Of a DNA stretch of 64,000 bases, positions 16,427-25,580 are shown in pieces. This stretch comes from Desulfosporosinus cupriresistens. GTDB lineage: Bacteria > Bacillota > Desulfitobacteriia > Desulfitobacteriales > Desulfitobacteriaceae. The stretch lies in NCBI RefSeq assembly GCF_001707885.1, contig NZ_MASS01000010.1, positions 1 to 64,000 on the forward strand, written 5' to 3'. The position numbers and the translations under genes are program-made. The notes beneath the pieces were generated by a model. The model saw only the letters and a list, made by a program, of their open reading frames with translations. It was not told where the DNA came from and did not search any database. Positions within the stretch are counted from its first letter, which is position 1. Every line of letters begins with the position of its first letter.

Positions 16427-16468
16427 AAAGGAGTTAGACCCTGCATTGCACTTAGGTCTAACTCCTTT
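16427..16468. repeat. perfect 14-base inverted repeat
   Basis: AAAGGAGTTAGACC / GGTCTAACTCCTTT with a 14-base loop, directly upstream of the unit 2 promoter. It could end leftward transcripts from the next gene, since the minus strand continues TTTATTT, or act as an operator. 16469-16605 holds only weaker hairpins. Confidence 0.5.
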
Positions 16469-16605
16469 CTAGGTCGTCATCTTGACATGTATCTGATCTC
16501 TAAAAAAAGAAAAAGAGTCCCCTGGCGCAACTGCCAAAGACTTTTCCCTCTACTCTGCTCACTCTTATAAAAGTTAGTAAGATCATTAGCTTATAACTTT
16601 CACGA

Positions 16606-17154
16606 TTATAAGGATCTTTTTATTAGTGAAAATTTAATCATTCTCCTCATGATTCTATGGTTAGGTGATAGATCTTGATCGGTGGTAACTTCACCATTTG
16701 GCCCTACAGACCATTCTTTGTCTTTAATTAGATAAAAACCAGGAAACATCATTTCCTCTGGTGTAAGTGCTACTGCACCGGGGATCGGCTTATTTGGTGA
16801 GTATACAATACCTAATTCTTCATGCCACGTCCATCCAAGCTCGTCTCCAGACAGATATTCCCACAGTTTAACATGCTGCCAAGCTCCTGGAGCTGATGGT
16901 GGGTTTCCTTGAACCATAGGATCAAAGCTCTTGCTCCATTTTCTTTCGATAAATACGGTATCTTTTTGTTTCCAGCTAAAAGTGGTTGGTGGCGTACCCT
17001 CTAGAAAGGCTTCCCAATTATCTAATGTTCCTTTAAATGTACGTGCATGTGCGTCATATCCGTATTGATCAGTTTGGGCAAAAGCAGTACTCGGGAAAAC
17101 AACCACCATAGATAAGATCAAAACAATGAAAAGAAATTTACTTTTGATTTTCAC
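16606..17154 (-). CDS. secreted hypothetical protein
   Basis: A 182-residue exported protein. Residues 1-26 are a classical signal peptide ending AFA. The mature part begins with YGYDAHARTFKGTLDNW and is rich in Trp and Pro. It lacks cysteines, has no membrane segment, and ends in a strongly basic tail. GTG start behind GGAGGG. It resembles unnamed secreted proteins of bacilli and clostridia, but I cannot assign a family. Confidence 0.65.
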   Translation of the reverse strand: MKIKSKFLFIVLILSMVVVFPSTAFAQTDQYGYDAHARTFKGTLDNWEAFLEGTPPTTFSWKQKDTVFIERKWSKSFDPMVQGNPPSAPGAWQHVKLWEYLSGDELGWTWHEELGIVYSPNKPIPGAVALTPEEMMFPGFYLIKDKEWSVGPNGEVTTDQDLSPNHRIMRRMIKFSLIKRSL

Positions 17155-17341
17155 TTGTTACCCTCCTTTCTATATTTATAAAATATGGCAATTCCTGCGT
17201 ACAATCAATCATTATGCTGGATTACCACGGGAACGGCTTGAGATGGGGCAATGTATGCGCAGGATGCATATTTCGATTTACCAGCACCCAAATCGAGTAA
17301 CCTCGATTCAAGGCCGCAAAGACGTAAGTGCCTAATGATCT

Positions 17342-17584
17342 TTAATTATAGGCTTCAATCGTCTCACTCAAAAACTTGAGTTGACCGTTACTTACGGTCC
17401 ACACTGATTTGGCATTGGCAACCCTCTGGGTTCAGTAGTCCATAGCCGTCAATCAGTACGAAGGGATCCAATTGTAGCCATATACCCAGTGTTTTTATCA
17501 CTAACCTTCAGCATAAACCCGGGAAGTTATTTGTCCATCTTTATAACTCATAAGGCTGAACTGACTCACTCCTCCACAATTCAT
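17342..17584 (-). pseudogene. decayed gene, unknown product
   Basis: Protein-like sequence continues across three frames on the minus strand: SLMSYKDGQITS, then GFMLKVSDKNTGYMAT, then NAKSVWTVSNGQLKFL with a TAA stop. Small indels separate the pieces, so the gene is broken. Family not recognised. The flanking stretches 17155-17341 and 17585-17720 hold nothing I can support. Confidence 0.4.
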
Positions 17585-17721
17585 CCCTCATTTCTTTACT
17601 CTGATCTTAGGTATTAGTAAAATCCGTTGTTCAAAAGGTAGTTTGACCACTTTACTCGCGTAGACCTTGAATTTTTACAGGAATTTTGTTTGTTATGTAG
17701 AAGTGTAATATATATTGTGCT

Positions 17722-17750
17722 TTGGATAAATACTTTTGAGTATCTATATA
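17722..17750 (+). promoter_or_regulatory. sigma-A-type promoter
   Basis: TTGGAT, 17 bases, TATATA, twenty bases before the ATG of the next small gene. Confidence 0.5.
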
Positions 17751-17769
17751 AATAACTAAGGAGGCCCTA

Positions 17770-17991
17770 ATGGAACAAGAAAAATTCGCTCACAACAACG
17801 GTTTTGAATCCTACACCTCGATGGTAACAGCAAGCATAGTAATTTTCCGAAACAATGGCTGTGAATGGCTTATCACACCCACCAATCTTGGATATCTGGC
17901 CTGGATAGATAAATTCTTAGATAAGCCTTTGGGCTATTTTGATACAGTACGAGAAGCTAGAGATGAAATTTGGGATTCCCATCCTTCCTAA
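17770..17991 (+). CDS. small protein, paralogue of the 37.1 kb gene
   Basis: A 73-residue protein with ATG after AAGGAGG. It aligns over nearly its full length with the protein at 37076-37345: FAHNNGFESY against FAIKNGFISY, and GYLAWIDK against GWLAWLDK. Both are small alpha/beta proteins without cysteines or membrane segments. A family name is not known to me. It is convergent with the next gene, with only 25 bases between the stops. Confidence 0.65.
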   Translation: MEQEKFAHNNGFESYTSMVTASIVIFRNNGCEWLITPTNLGYLAWIDKFLDKPLGYFDTVREARDEIWDSHPS

Positions 17992-18016
17992 AAGACACAC
18001 CCAAGCACAATTTCTT

Positions 18017-18241
18017 CTATACCTTTCCCTTTGGTATCAAACTTACCCAACCCCATTTTCCACATTTAGGACACTTGACATATTTCCTGCCCATTATAGG
18101 AATAGACAAAATGGCTTTTAAAATTGGTAGATCAAATTTCCCTTCACACTTTCCGCATTGATATTCAAAATATCTCGTTAACCAATTTTGAATCATAAAG
18201 GAAACAACTAAAAGTAAAATTGCTAGAACGTATCTTATCAT
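18017..18241 (-). CDS. membrane-anchored zinc-ribbon protein
   Basis: A 74-residue protein with an N-terminal transmembrane helix (about residues 4-20). The cytoplasmic or surface part has two CxxC knuckles (CGKC and CPKC) about 30 residues apart, a probable zinc ribbon. The ribosome binding site is weak. Small single-pass zinc ribbons are common in this group, and function is unknown. Confidence 0.6.
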   Translation of the reverse strand: MIRYVLAILLLVVSFMIQNWLTRYFEYQCGKCEGKFDLPILKAILSIPIMGRKYVKCPKCGKWGWVSLIPKGKV

Positions 18242-18395
18242 AAACCCATCTTCTTTCTATAGTTTATCTTCTTCGTTGTATTCTACAGCAACCATTTTCC
18301 TATGCTTTAAACCCTTACTCATCTTCGTACCCATATTACCTAGCATTCAACGCGTTTTCCAACTATTCCTCCCATAAAATAATATTTCATGCAGA

Positions 18396-18446
18396 AACAT
18401 TATTCACCGAACGCTTTTTTAGTAAAAGTGTTCGGTGAATAATGTT
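18396..18446. repeat. 23-base near-perfect inverted repeat
   Basis: Arms 18396-18418 and 18424-18446 pair at all positions (one as G-U), with a five-base loop. The stem is far longer than a usual terminator. It lies in a 420-base gap between the zinc-ribbon gene and rpoA, with no adjoining transposase. A second, shorter repeat TTCATCTT / AAGATGAA follows on its right side. Confidence 0.75.
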
Positions 18447-18562
18447 CATCTTCAAAAAGATTACCATGAAAATGTCAGAATTCATCAAGATGAACAAATA
18501 GTTCATTGCCTAGGAAAAGTAAGAGTGACTCTATTTTATAAAATTTAAAGAAGTAGGACACT

Positions 18563-18595
18563 AAAACAATCCCCTCTCAATGAGAGGGGATTGTT
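18563..18595 (-). terminator. terminator of orphan rpoA
   Basis: Perfect 13-base stem AACAATCCCCTCT / AGAGGGGATTGTT, followed on the minus strand by TTTTAG, 70 bases after the rpoA stop. Confidence 0.75.
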
Positions 18596-18665
18596 AATAG
18601 TGCTTGCGAAGCGTAAGCATGCCATGAAGAGGCTCTCTGAGCAATTCACATTCTGCTTACACGAA

Positions 18666-19613
18666 TTACTCCTCTTCTGATCGGAACGATAATCCCAATT
18701 CTTTAAGTTTGTATTCCACCTCTTCAAACGACTTGCGCCCAAGGTTACGCACTTTGATCATGTCTTCTTCTGTCTTTTGGGTCAAATCTTCAACTCTGTT
18801 GATTCCCGCCCGTTTCAAGCAATTATATGAACGAACAGACAGGTTAAGGTCCTCAATCAACATGTTCAAAACTTTATCCTTGGATTTCTCCTCATTTTCC
18901 ACCATAGTTTCAACATTTTCAGGTTCGTCAGTGAATCCCATGAAAAGACTTAGGTGATCATTCAGGATTCTGGCTGCCGTACTGATTGCTTCCTCAGGCA
19001 AGATACTGCCATTAGACCATGCTTCAAGAGTTAATTTGTCATAGTCGATAACTTGACCAACCCGTGTAGCTTCTACCAAGTAATTCACCTTATAAATCGG
19101 AGTATAAATGGAGTCAATGGGAATAACTCCGCTGACATCCTCTGGCGTCTTATTTTTGTCCGCTGAAATATAACCCTTGCCGCGTTTTACCGTTATATCC
19201 ATAAATAAGCTTCCATCTTTATCCAAGGTGGCTATTTTCATGTCTGGGTTCAAAATCTCAATATCTGGATCAGTTATGATGTCTGCGGCCTTAACTTCCC
19301 CTTCCCCCTGAGCTTCTAGGCGCATAACCCGAGTTTCATCCGTATAGCCTTTTAGGGCAAGAGACTTTAAATTAAGAATTATGTCAGTAATGTCTTCTAG
19401 TACACCTGGAATCTTTGTGGACTGAGTGAGTACCCCTTCGATTTTGACCGATGTCACAGCTGATCCAGGTAGAGAAGATAACAAGATGCGCCTTAGAGAA
19501 TTCCCCAAGGTAATCCCATATCCCCTTTCAAGTGGCTCAACAACGAATTTTGCATAGCAATTGTCTTCAGAACGTTCAACACACTCGATTCTTGGCTTCT
19601 CGATTTCTAACAG
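18666..19613 (-). CDS. rpoA: RNA polymerase alpha subunit, orphan copy with CTG start
   Basis: A full-length 315-residue alpha subunit. The N-terminal domain (about 1-230) carries [12 protein letters not shown], the assembly helix [14 protein letters not shown] and [19 protein letters not shown]. The C-terminal domain (about 250-312) keeps the DNA- and activator-contacting [12 protein letters not shown] and [13 protein letters not shown]. The reading frame is open back to the usual LEIEKP start, but the initiation codon is CTG, placed seven bases after AAGGTG. The nearest common start (TTG at 19508) would delete the first 35 residues. None of the usual alpha-operon neighbours (rpsM, rpsK, rpsD, rplQ) is present, so this is probably a second copy. 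The region TQSTKIPGV differs from typical RpoA. Confidence 0.85.
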   Translation of the reverse strand: MLEIEKPRIECVERSEDNCYAKFVVEPLERGYGITLGNSLRRILLSSLPGSAVTSVKIEGVLTQSTKIPGVLEDITDIILNLKSLALKGYTDETRVMRLEAQGEGEVKAADIITDPDIEILNPDMKIATLDKDGSLFMDITVKRGKGYISADKNKTPEDVSGVIPIDSIYTPIYKVNYLVEATRVGQVIDYDKLTLEAWSNGSILPEEAISTAARILNDHLSLFMGFTDEPENVETMVENEEKSKDKVLNMLIEDLNLSVRSYNCLKRAGINRVEDLTQKTEEDMIKVRNLGRKSFEEVEYKLKELGLSFRSEEE

Positions 19614-20200
19614 CAGAATGCACCTTCTTTTCCCTATTTCTAATTACTTAAAAAAATTATATTTTATAAGAGACTGAATTACGGCAATCCGCGAGAGAAG
19701 CGTATTAACCCCTTCCCAGATTAGCACAATCCCTTCTTCTTAAAATTATATCCTAAAACTTAAATTCTTAAAAGATAACCTGACCAAGCTATCATTTTTC
19801 CCACGCCAAACGCCTCAAAAGACAGGTTAATTCACTGTTTATTAATTTCTTAGCGACAACTTCTCCACGACCTTCGCTTTATCCTGCTCACCATCTCTAA
19901 AGTCCTATTGAGTTTAATCCCAGGGTTGATATCTACCAACATAGAAGACCAGTGATTTCCTTGGTATATTTTACAATACTTCTACGAATACTGAGTAAAA
20001 TCCTTTAAACATAGCCTTATAGAACTTATAACCTAAAAAATTATGGATCACTCTTGAGAACAACGGGTTCACTTGAGAGATGCAAACTAGCAATTCACGC
20101 ATCTTAAAGTAATCTTATTATCAAAGTAGCATCTTCACCAAACATATTAATTTGTATCTTCGGAAATACTGATTAGGAAAATATTAAGGAGGCGGTCTTT

Positions 20201-20389
20201 TTGAGTAATAAAGATGAAGCTAAAAAAAGTGTTTCAGCCAGTGAATTAGAACAAATTAAAGATAAATTCCCCGAGATGGTCAAGAAATTTGACGATGTCA
20301 AAAAACAGGCTTATGAACCTCAAATCCAAGGACTAGGGCAAAATCATGGACAGCAGGCTCATCAACAAGGACAAGGACAAACGAGTTAA
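20201..20389 (+). CDS. small Gln/Gly/His-rich hypothetical protein
   Basis: A 62-residue hydrophilic protein. The first 40 residues are charged and helical, the last 20 are a low-complexity Gln/Gly/His tail. TTG start behind AAGGAGG with nine bases of spacing. It ends at a clear terminator. Composition resembles small spore-associated proteins, but no family signature is seen. The 590 bases between it and rpoA hold nothing I can support. Confidence 0.6.
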   Translation: MSNKDEAKKSVSASELEQIKDKFPEMVKKFDDVKKQAYEPQIQGLGQNHGQQAHQQGQGQTS

Positions 20390-20414
20390 TTAGTTCCATA
20401 CCATAATCATACCT

Positions 20415-20443
20415 AAAGGAGAGCTTATCGGCTCTCCTTTTTC
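20415..20443 (+). terminator. terminator of the small Q-rich gene
   Basis: AAAGGAGAGC / GCTCTCCTTT stem followed by TTCTT, the same hairpin type as at 9.56 kb. Confidence 0.7.
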
Positions 20444-20453
20444 TTGTAAACGC

Positions 20454-20486
20454 TAAGAAAAGCCCACACCGTTTCCGATGAGAGCC
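20454..20486 (-). terminator. dispersed tetraloop-type terminator, copy at 20.5 kb
   Basis: Minus strand GGCTCTCATCG-GAAA-CGGTGTGGGCT then TTTTCTT. It is the likely terminator of the LysR gene. Confidence 0.6.
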
Positions 20487-20551
20487 AATAAGGAGGTTAA
20501 AGAGGAGAATAAAAATTCATGTCGAGGGATGTTATGCCTCAAATTCAATAA

Positions 20552-21574
20552 TCATGCTAATGTTTTCTTAGCATTTGGCCCCTTGCTCTGTGCGTTCCGA
20601 TTAATCACTGTTGGGTGAGCCAAATGGGTTTTTTTTGTGTGTTCCTCTAATTCATTATCATCTCTACTTAAGACATCAGACAACAATCTGTGATCATGAA
20701 GTAGGTTGATTAAGATGCGCTCATCTTTTGTCTGGGTAGTTCGGGCATTGGTGAGAATACTTAGAGGCCGATAAATTGGTAAATCCTCAATTTTTAAGAT
20801 TTTAAATGTTTTCTGCTCGCATTCTCGACTGACCGTTAAAGAGGAGATAATTGTTATGCCAAGTCCTGCCGAAACCAGTTGTTTAATCGCCTGAGTACTT
20901 CCCAATTCCATCGTTATATTCAATTCATTCGGATCTAGCCCTCTCTCTTTAAGGGCCATCTCCATTACCTTGCGAGTGCCAGAACCATCCTCACGTGTTA
21001 CCAGTCGCTCATGGGGAAGTTCAGCTAAGTTAATGCTATCTCTTGACGCCCAGTGGTGAAAATGGGGAATTGCAACTACCAACTCGTCTTTCCAGAAACT
21101 CTCTACATTAAGGTCTTTGTGCGAGGTAACTGGCCCTTCGATTAGACCAATATGTATTTTTTTCTCTAATACATCCTGAGAAATTGATTCAGTATTAGCG
21201 ATCTTTACTTTAAAGTCCACGTTTGGATGAGTCTTGTGCAGATAAGCAAGGATGTTGGGAAGAACATATTCTCCAATCGTTAAAGTTGCACCGAGATAGA
21301 TCAGTCCTCTTTGGTTTTTGGTAAGGGCACCAATCTGTTCTTTGGCATTCGAAAGAAGGTCTAAGACACTTCGAACATGGGTATAAAAAACTTGTCCTTC
21401 TTTAGTCAACGTAACCCCCTTATTAGAGCGATCGAAAAAACGAGCACCATACTCGTTCTCCAGATTCTGAATCTGTAAGCTAATACTGGGCTGGCTCATG
21501 TGAAGCTTCTTAGCCGATAAAGTAATATTTTTGGTTTCTACAACATCTTTAAACACGAGAAAGTGTTGTTCCAT
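20552..21574 (-). CDS. LysR-family transcriptional regulator
   Basis: A 340-residue LysR regulator. The winged helix-turn-helix covers residues 1-60 (AKKLHMSQPSISLQIQNLE). A linker helix and the type 2 periplasmic-binding effector domain follow (about 90-290; LGATLTIGEYVLPNIL and SAGLGITIISSL). It resembles CysL-type regulators of sulfur metabolism. A polar extension of about 40 residues after the effector domain is unusual. ATG follows GGAGGGG. No divergent target gene is next to it: the upstream 750 bases are AT-rich and appear empty. The effector is unknown. Confidence 0.85.
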   Translation of the reverse strand: MEQHFLVFKDVVETKNITLSAKKLHMSQPSISLQIQNLENEYGARFFDRSNKGVTLTKEGQVFYTHVRSVLDLLSNAKEQIGALTKNQRGLIYLGATLTIGEYVLPNILAYLHKTHPNVDFKVKIANTESISQDVLEKKIHIGLIEGPVTSHKDLNVESFWKDELVVAIPHFHHWASRDSINLAELPHERLVTREDGSGTRKVMEMALKERGLDPNELNITMELGSTQAIKQLVSAGLGITIISSLTVSRECEQKTFKILKIEDLPIYRPLSILTNARTTQTKDERILINLLHDHRLLSDVLSRDDNELEEHTKKTHLAHPTVINRNAQSKGPNAKKTLA

Positions 21575-22265
21575 GATGCATCTCCCCTCCTAGATCCTCT
21601 ATATCAAAAATAGCACTCTCCAATTCGCACGTATGCTTCGCCTTCCTAAATAGTTATAAACAATCCAAGAAAATTTTAAAAAAGTTAGCGCATAAAAACG
21701 TGTCCCCAGTAAAAACAAAATATTGTTTGAATAGTCTAATAATATTATATTTTTGGATTATTTTCTATATTCTATTGCTGCAATATTTTACATTTCATGT
21801 AAAATATATTTAAGTATTAAAATTACTCTTAATCAAAATGATTTCAGGTTCGCAATATTGTCAAATATTTTAGGTTCCCGTTTAAATTTTAGCTATTCAG
21901 AATCCACAGAATTATCTTGCAATTACTATGCCAACTCGTTGTAATTTAGATTCTAGATCTTCTCTCTTCTCCTGTGCCGGATGTTGTAGGCCTTTTTAAC
22001 CTTATAAATCCCCTAAGAATGATAATTCTTTAAATGTACACGTTTATTTACACTTTTAGCCTGCAGAACTCGCAACCCACTTTAGCCCTGACTTCGCAAT
22101 TATGTCAACGAATGGATACATGTGCTAATTAGTTTGCAGCTTAACAACTCCCTATCATGAATGAATTAAGCCACAACAACACTAAATCACAGCCCTATTC
22201 CATCCTCATAGGCTTTTCGATTCATACTTTTCTTCTACATAAGTATTTACTTCTTTTAGACATAG

Positions 22266-22325
22266 AAAAGCTCCCCTCCTAGTAAACAGATTTTTATCAT
22301 TTAACCTGTCTACCTTTAGGGGAGC
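22266..22325 (-). terminator. terminator of orphan adk
   Basis: GCTCCCCT / AGGGGAGC stem with inner CTGT / ACAG pairing, TTTTC after it on the minus strand, 30 bases past the adk stop. Confidence 0.65.
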
Positions 22326-22356
22326 ATATCATTTCCGGTGAGAGCTCAAGATCTGT

Positions 22357-23124
<768 letters not shown>

Positions 23125-23315
23125 CTATTTAGCTGGAACATCACTTCTAAATTGTAGTTCCTACTTCATATCCTCCCTTCTGTCTATTTTCTTCGACAAG
23201 AGGAAGGATATTCCTGCATCTATTCCAATCTCACACGCTTGTTTTGCTGTACCATGTGATTAATTGATCAAGCCCCCTGAACTCAACGCCACCTTGCACT
23301 GCTCTAATTATTTTG

Positions 23316-23340
23316 CAAAAAAAATCCCTCACAAGGAGGG
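23316..23340 (-). terminator. terminator of unit 3
   Basis: CCCTC / GAGGG stem, ACAAG loop, eight T on the minus strand. Homologous to the unit 2 and 4 terminators. Confidence 0.65.
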
Positions 23341-23375
23341 GAGTGAAGGAAAAAAGAATGAAAAAAAGCTATATA

Positions 23376-23398
23376 TTAACCGCTGAAGTAGCGGGTAA
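23376..23398 (-). repeat. conserved 3' hairpin, unit 3
   Basis: Palindrome with core CCGCT-N5-AGCGG, covarying with CCGTT-N5-AACGG of unit 2. Here it lies only 15 bases after the -10 element, so the predicted RNA is about 90 bases long and has no micropeptide frame. Confidence 0.55.
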
Positions 23399-23413
23399 TC
23401 ATTTGTTGTGTTT

Positions 23414-23467
23414 ATAATAACCTAGTCCTGTTACCGTTTTGTGACCTATATATGTAGAATATGTGAA
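23414..23467 (-). promoter_or_regulatory. PhoB/PhoP-like direct-repeat promoter, unit 3
   Basis: Minus strand: TTCACA-N5-TACATA-N5-GTCACA-N5-GTAACA-N9-TATTAT. The spacing is identical to the other copies. Confidence 0.65.
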
Positions 23468-23649
23468 GGGTTTATAAATGAAATTCGCCCAAATCAGGCG
23501 TAAAAATATTAAGCCACAGCGCAGTTATCTGTATTCACTTAAAACGAGTCATGAGTTTGATCAAGCACCACTCCATTATGTGCAATAGTAATAAGCTACT
23601 AATAGTGCCCTTGGCGTTGCTGAGGGTTTCATGTGACTGTGAGGCGCAC

Positions 23650-23674
23650 AAAAAACCCCCTCGCTAGGAGGGGG
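23650..23674 (-). terminator. terminator of micropeptide unit 4
   Basis: CCCCCTC / GAGGGGG stem, GCTAG loop, T-run on the minus strand. Confidence 0.7.
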
Positions 23675-23714
23675 AATGAAGGAGGATGATTGAAGAAAAA
23701 AAGTAAGATTTATG

Positions 23715-23737
23715 TTAACCGCTAAATTAACGGGTAA
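23715..23737 (-). repeat. conserved 3' hairpin, unit 4
   Basis: Same palindrome as units 2 and 3, core CCGCT-N5-AACGG with one mismatch. Confidence 0.5.
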
Positions 23738-23763
23738 TTGTCTATGATAACTGATTATGCCGA

Positions 23764-23850
23764 TTATTCACTGTAAAACCACATTCTTGATAAGGATGGC
23801 AGAATACCGATCAACAATAGAGGAATAATTAATTTAACCCTTATGCCCAT
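23764..23850 (-). CDS. 28-residue membrane micropeptide, unit 4
   Basis: A 28-residue peptide aligned with unit 2: basic N-terminus (GIRVK), hydrophobic LIIPLLLIGILPSL, then a short aromatic tail. DNA alignment shows that the ATG used by unit 2 is GTT here. The only upstream ATG lies directly against AAAGGG, too close for an ideal ribosome binding site. The copy may therefore be poorly translated or decaying. Promoter, 3' hairpin and terminator are all kept. Confidence 0.5.
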   Translation of the reverse strand: MGIRVKLIIPLLLIGILPSLSRMWFYSE

Positions 23851-23910
23851 CCCTTTGTAAAAATTTTTTCACAAAAAACATTTACTAGCAAGTTTTATTC
23901 TACTTTTTAT

Positions 23911-23964
23911 ATCATAAACCATATTTGTTACCCTTCCATGAACTTTATGTAAAGAATATGTTAA
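23911..23964 (-). promoter_or_regulatory. PhoB/PhoP-like direct-repeat promoter, unit 4
   Basis: Minus strand: TTAACA-N5-TTTACA-N5-TTCATG-N5-GTAACA-N9-TATGAT. This copy is closest to a Gram-positive Pho-box consensus (TTAACA direct repeats, 11-base period). It lies 44 bases after the stop of the next leftward gene. Confidence 0.7.
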
Positions 23965-24007
23965 ACCTTATAATGGGAAAGAGCTTAAGTAAATAGTTAC
24001 AAAATCC

Positions 24008-24202
24008 CTACTGCGCCCGGGTTGTAAGGTTCTTGCTCCAGTCGTATGAATTAGCCTTATTCACATGATATACATATAGATTCTCATATCTCTCAGCTGC
24101 GACCAAATCATTTCGATCAAGAGCTTGAAGTAACTTACCTAGCGCCTCCTGTGATTTATGGTAATTCCAATATATTCTTATCAAAACCGCCAACTTATTC
24201 AA
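24008..24202 (-). CDS. small hypothetical protein
   Basis: A 64-residue helical, basic protein with TTG start chosen because AAGGAGA lies seven bases upstream. An in-frame ATG at 24223 contains that Shine-Dalgarno sequence. It has two predicted helices with Tyr-rich DLVAAERYENLYVYHVNK. No membrane segment. Not recognised. Confidence 0.5.
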   Translation of the reverse strand: MNKLAVLIRIYWNYHKSQEALGKLLQALDRNDLVAAERYENLYVYHVNKANSYDWSKNLTTRAQ

Positions 24203-24392
24203 GGTTGTTCTCCTTCCTTCCACTTAAATACTTTAATAACCGAACAAAAGAGGTTTCAGCTGCGTCGCAGGAACAATCAGCAACAATGTGTATCGGTGGG
24301 CCAGTCCGCAGATGCCATATATTGCATAGATTTATTTGGAGGATATTTGTGTATTGTGTCGAATTTCTACTTACAAGAGTAAATTATGCACA

Positions 24393-24514
24393 ATAAAGCT
24401 GAATCTAGGTTCACCTAGAGCGGGGGACTTTTTTTTGTGGGGTGAATCACACGTATCAACGCGTAGGGCTTACACCTTATCGCCCGAACCCGTCAACTAA
24501 CCTCGTAAGCTAAG
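24393..24514 (+). promoter_or_regulatory. c-di-AMP riboswitch (ydaO/yuaA class)
   Basis: The leader holds the conserved blocks of the ydaO motif in order: GCTGAATC, AGCGGGGGAC, GGGGTGAATC, GTAGGGCTTACACC and CGCCCGAACCCGTCAACTAA then CCTCGTAAGC. It sits right before an NlpC/P60 gene, the classical target. In this class c-di-AMP binding turns expression off. The internal T8 at 24432 belongs to the aptamer region. Confidence 0.85.
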
Positions 24515-24529
24515 AAAGGTGAAAACAAA

Positions 24530-25189
24530 ATGCCAATTTCTCCAGGACTATGGAGGTTATCTGGAGTAACTCTTGCCGGAATTTTCTTGGCAGGTAGTAT
24601 CTTAGTGCAATCAACTTCTCAATCCTCAGTTGTCCAGCCTGTGATGAAACAAGTGGTATTAGCGTCCGACATTTCGTTTACTAACATTACTCCGTTCCTG
24701 CATCAACAAACTGTTCAGACTGTAACAAACTCTTCAGTCAATAGCTCTCAACCAATACATATCCAGGTGGTGGTAGCGAGAAAAACTCAGTCTGCGAAAA
24801 AACAAGTCTCGCGCGGAAACAGTGAATCTTCAACCATTGTGGAGCATGCTCTTAGTTTGTTAGGAACAACCTACGTTTTTGGCGGAACAACTAAAAAGGG
24901 ATTCGATTGTTCAGGATTTACCCAGTATATCTATGGCGCGTCTGGTATATCCCTTCCTCGTACATCCTATAAACAATTTACATCCGGAGTTAGTGTCAGC
25001 AAGAATGAGCTTCAGTTAGGCGATTTAGTATTTTTCTCCACATATACTAAAGGAGCCTCTCATGTGGGCATTTACATCGGTGGAGGACGTTTTGTTCATG
25101 CTGATAACCCCCGTCTTGGCGTCACGATAACAGACCTTAGCAATAGCTATTATGCTGCCCGTTATCTTGGAGCCCGCCGGTATAATTAG
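24530..25189 (+). CDS. secreted NlpC/P60 cell-wall hydrolase
   Basis: A 219-residue exported peptidoglycan endopeptidase. An N-terminal hydrophobic signal or anchor (about residues 10-28) is followed by a Ser/Thr/Val-rich linker. The NlpC/P60 domain begins near residue 102. Catalytic Cys127 lies in FDCSGF and His178 in SHVGIYIG, with a third polar residue (His190) in FVHAD. It cleaves D-Glu to diamino-acid bonds in stem peptides by family rule. Control by c-di-AMP through the upstream riboswitch fits a link between turgor and wall growth. ATG follows AAAGGTG. Confidence 0.9.
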   Translation: MPISPGLWRLSGVTLAGIFLAGSILVQSTSQSSVVQPVMKQVVLASDISFTNITPFLHQQTVQTVTNSSVNSSQPIHIQVVVARKTQSAKKQVSRGNSESSTIVEHALSLLGTTYVFGGTTKKGFDCSGFTQYIYGASGISLPRTSYKQFTSGVSVSKNELQLGDLVFFSTYTKGASHVGIYIGGGRFVHADNPRLGVTITDLSNSYYAARYLGARRYN

Positions 25190-25320
25190 CGGTCAAAACC
25201 CCGAAAGAAAGAGCAACAGCGTTCCACTAAATCATGTTGAATACATTGTAAAAGCAATAGTAACATGTAATCACTCATAATAAGAATGTTTATCTCAACA
25301 AAGGAATATAATAATGCTGT

Positions 25321-25363
25321 AGTCCATTCCTATTGGATCAGGAATGGACTACTATTTTTTTCC
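25321..25363 (+). terminator. terminator of the NlpC/P60 gene
   Basis: AGTCCATTCCT / AGGAATGGACT perfect stem followed by ACTATTTTTTT. Confidence 0.8.
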
Positions 25364-25580
25364 AAAGTTATAGCACAAAGTTTTGGGAGAAAGAGTCTAA
25401 CATTAGCTACAAGGTACTAGAATCATGTTGGATGTCGTAAAAACACTAAGAATGTCGAGTGGCAGGAAATACTGCTCAAAGTATGGAAAACTAATGTTAT
25501 CTAAATATAAGAAGAGCTAAATGGAGGATAGGAAAAAGTCGGGCCTAAACGTATTTATTGTGTAATAGAGAGGTTTTAAT

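Noticed and set aside
18545..18742. Minus-strand ORF overlapping the rpoA end
   Set aside because: It is out of frame with rpoA and runs through its terminator.
21753..21944. Plus-strand ORF of 63 codons upstream of the LysR gene
   Set aside because: It is AT-rich, hydrophobic at random and has no ribosome binding site.
24418..24442. Possible terminator (hairpin followed by eight T)
   Set aside because: The bases are part of the conserved ydaO-type riboswitch, which explains the G-rich block and T-run.
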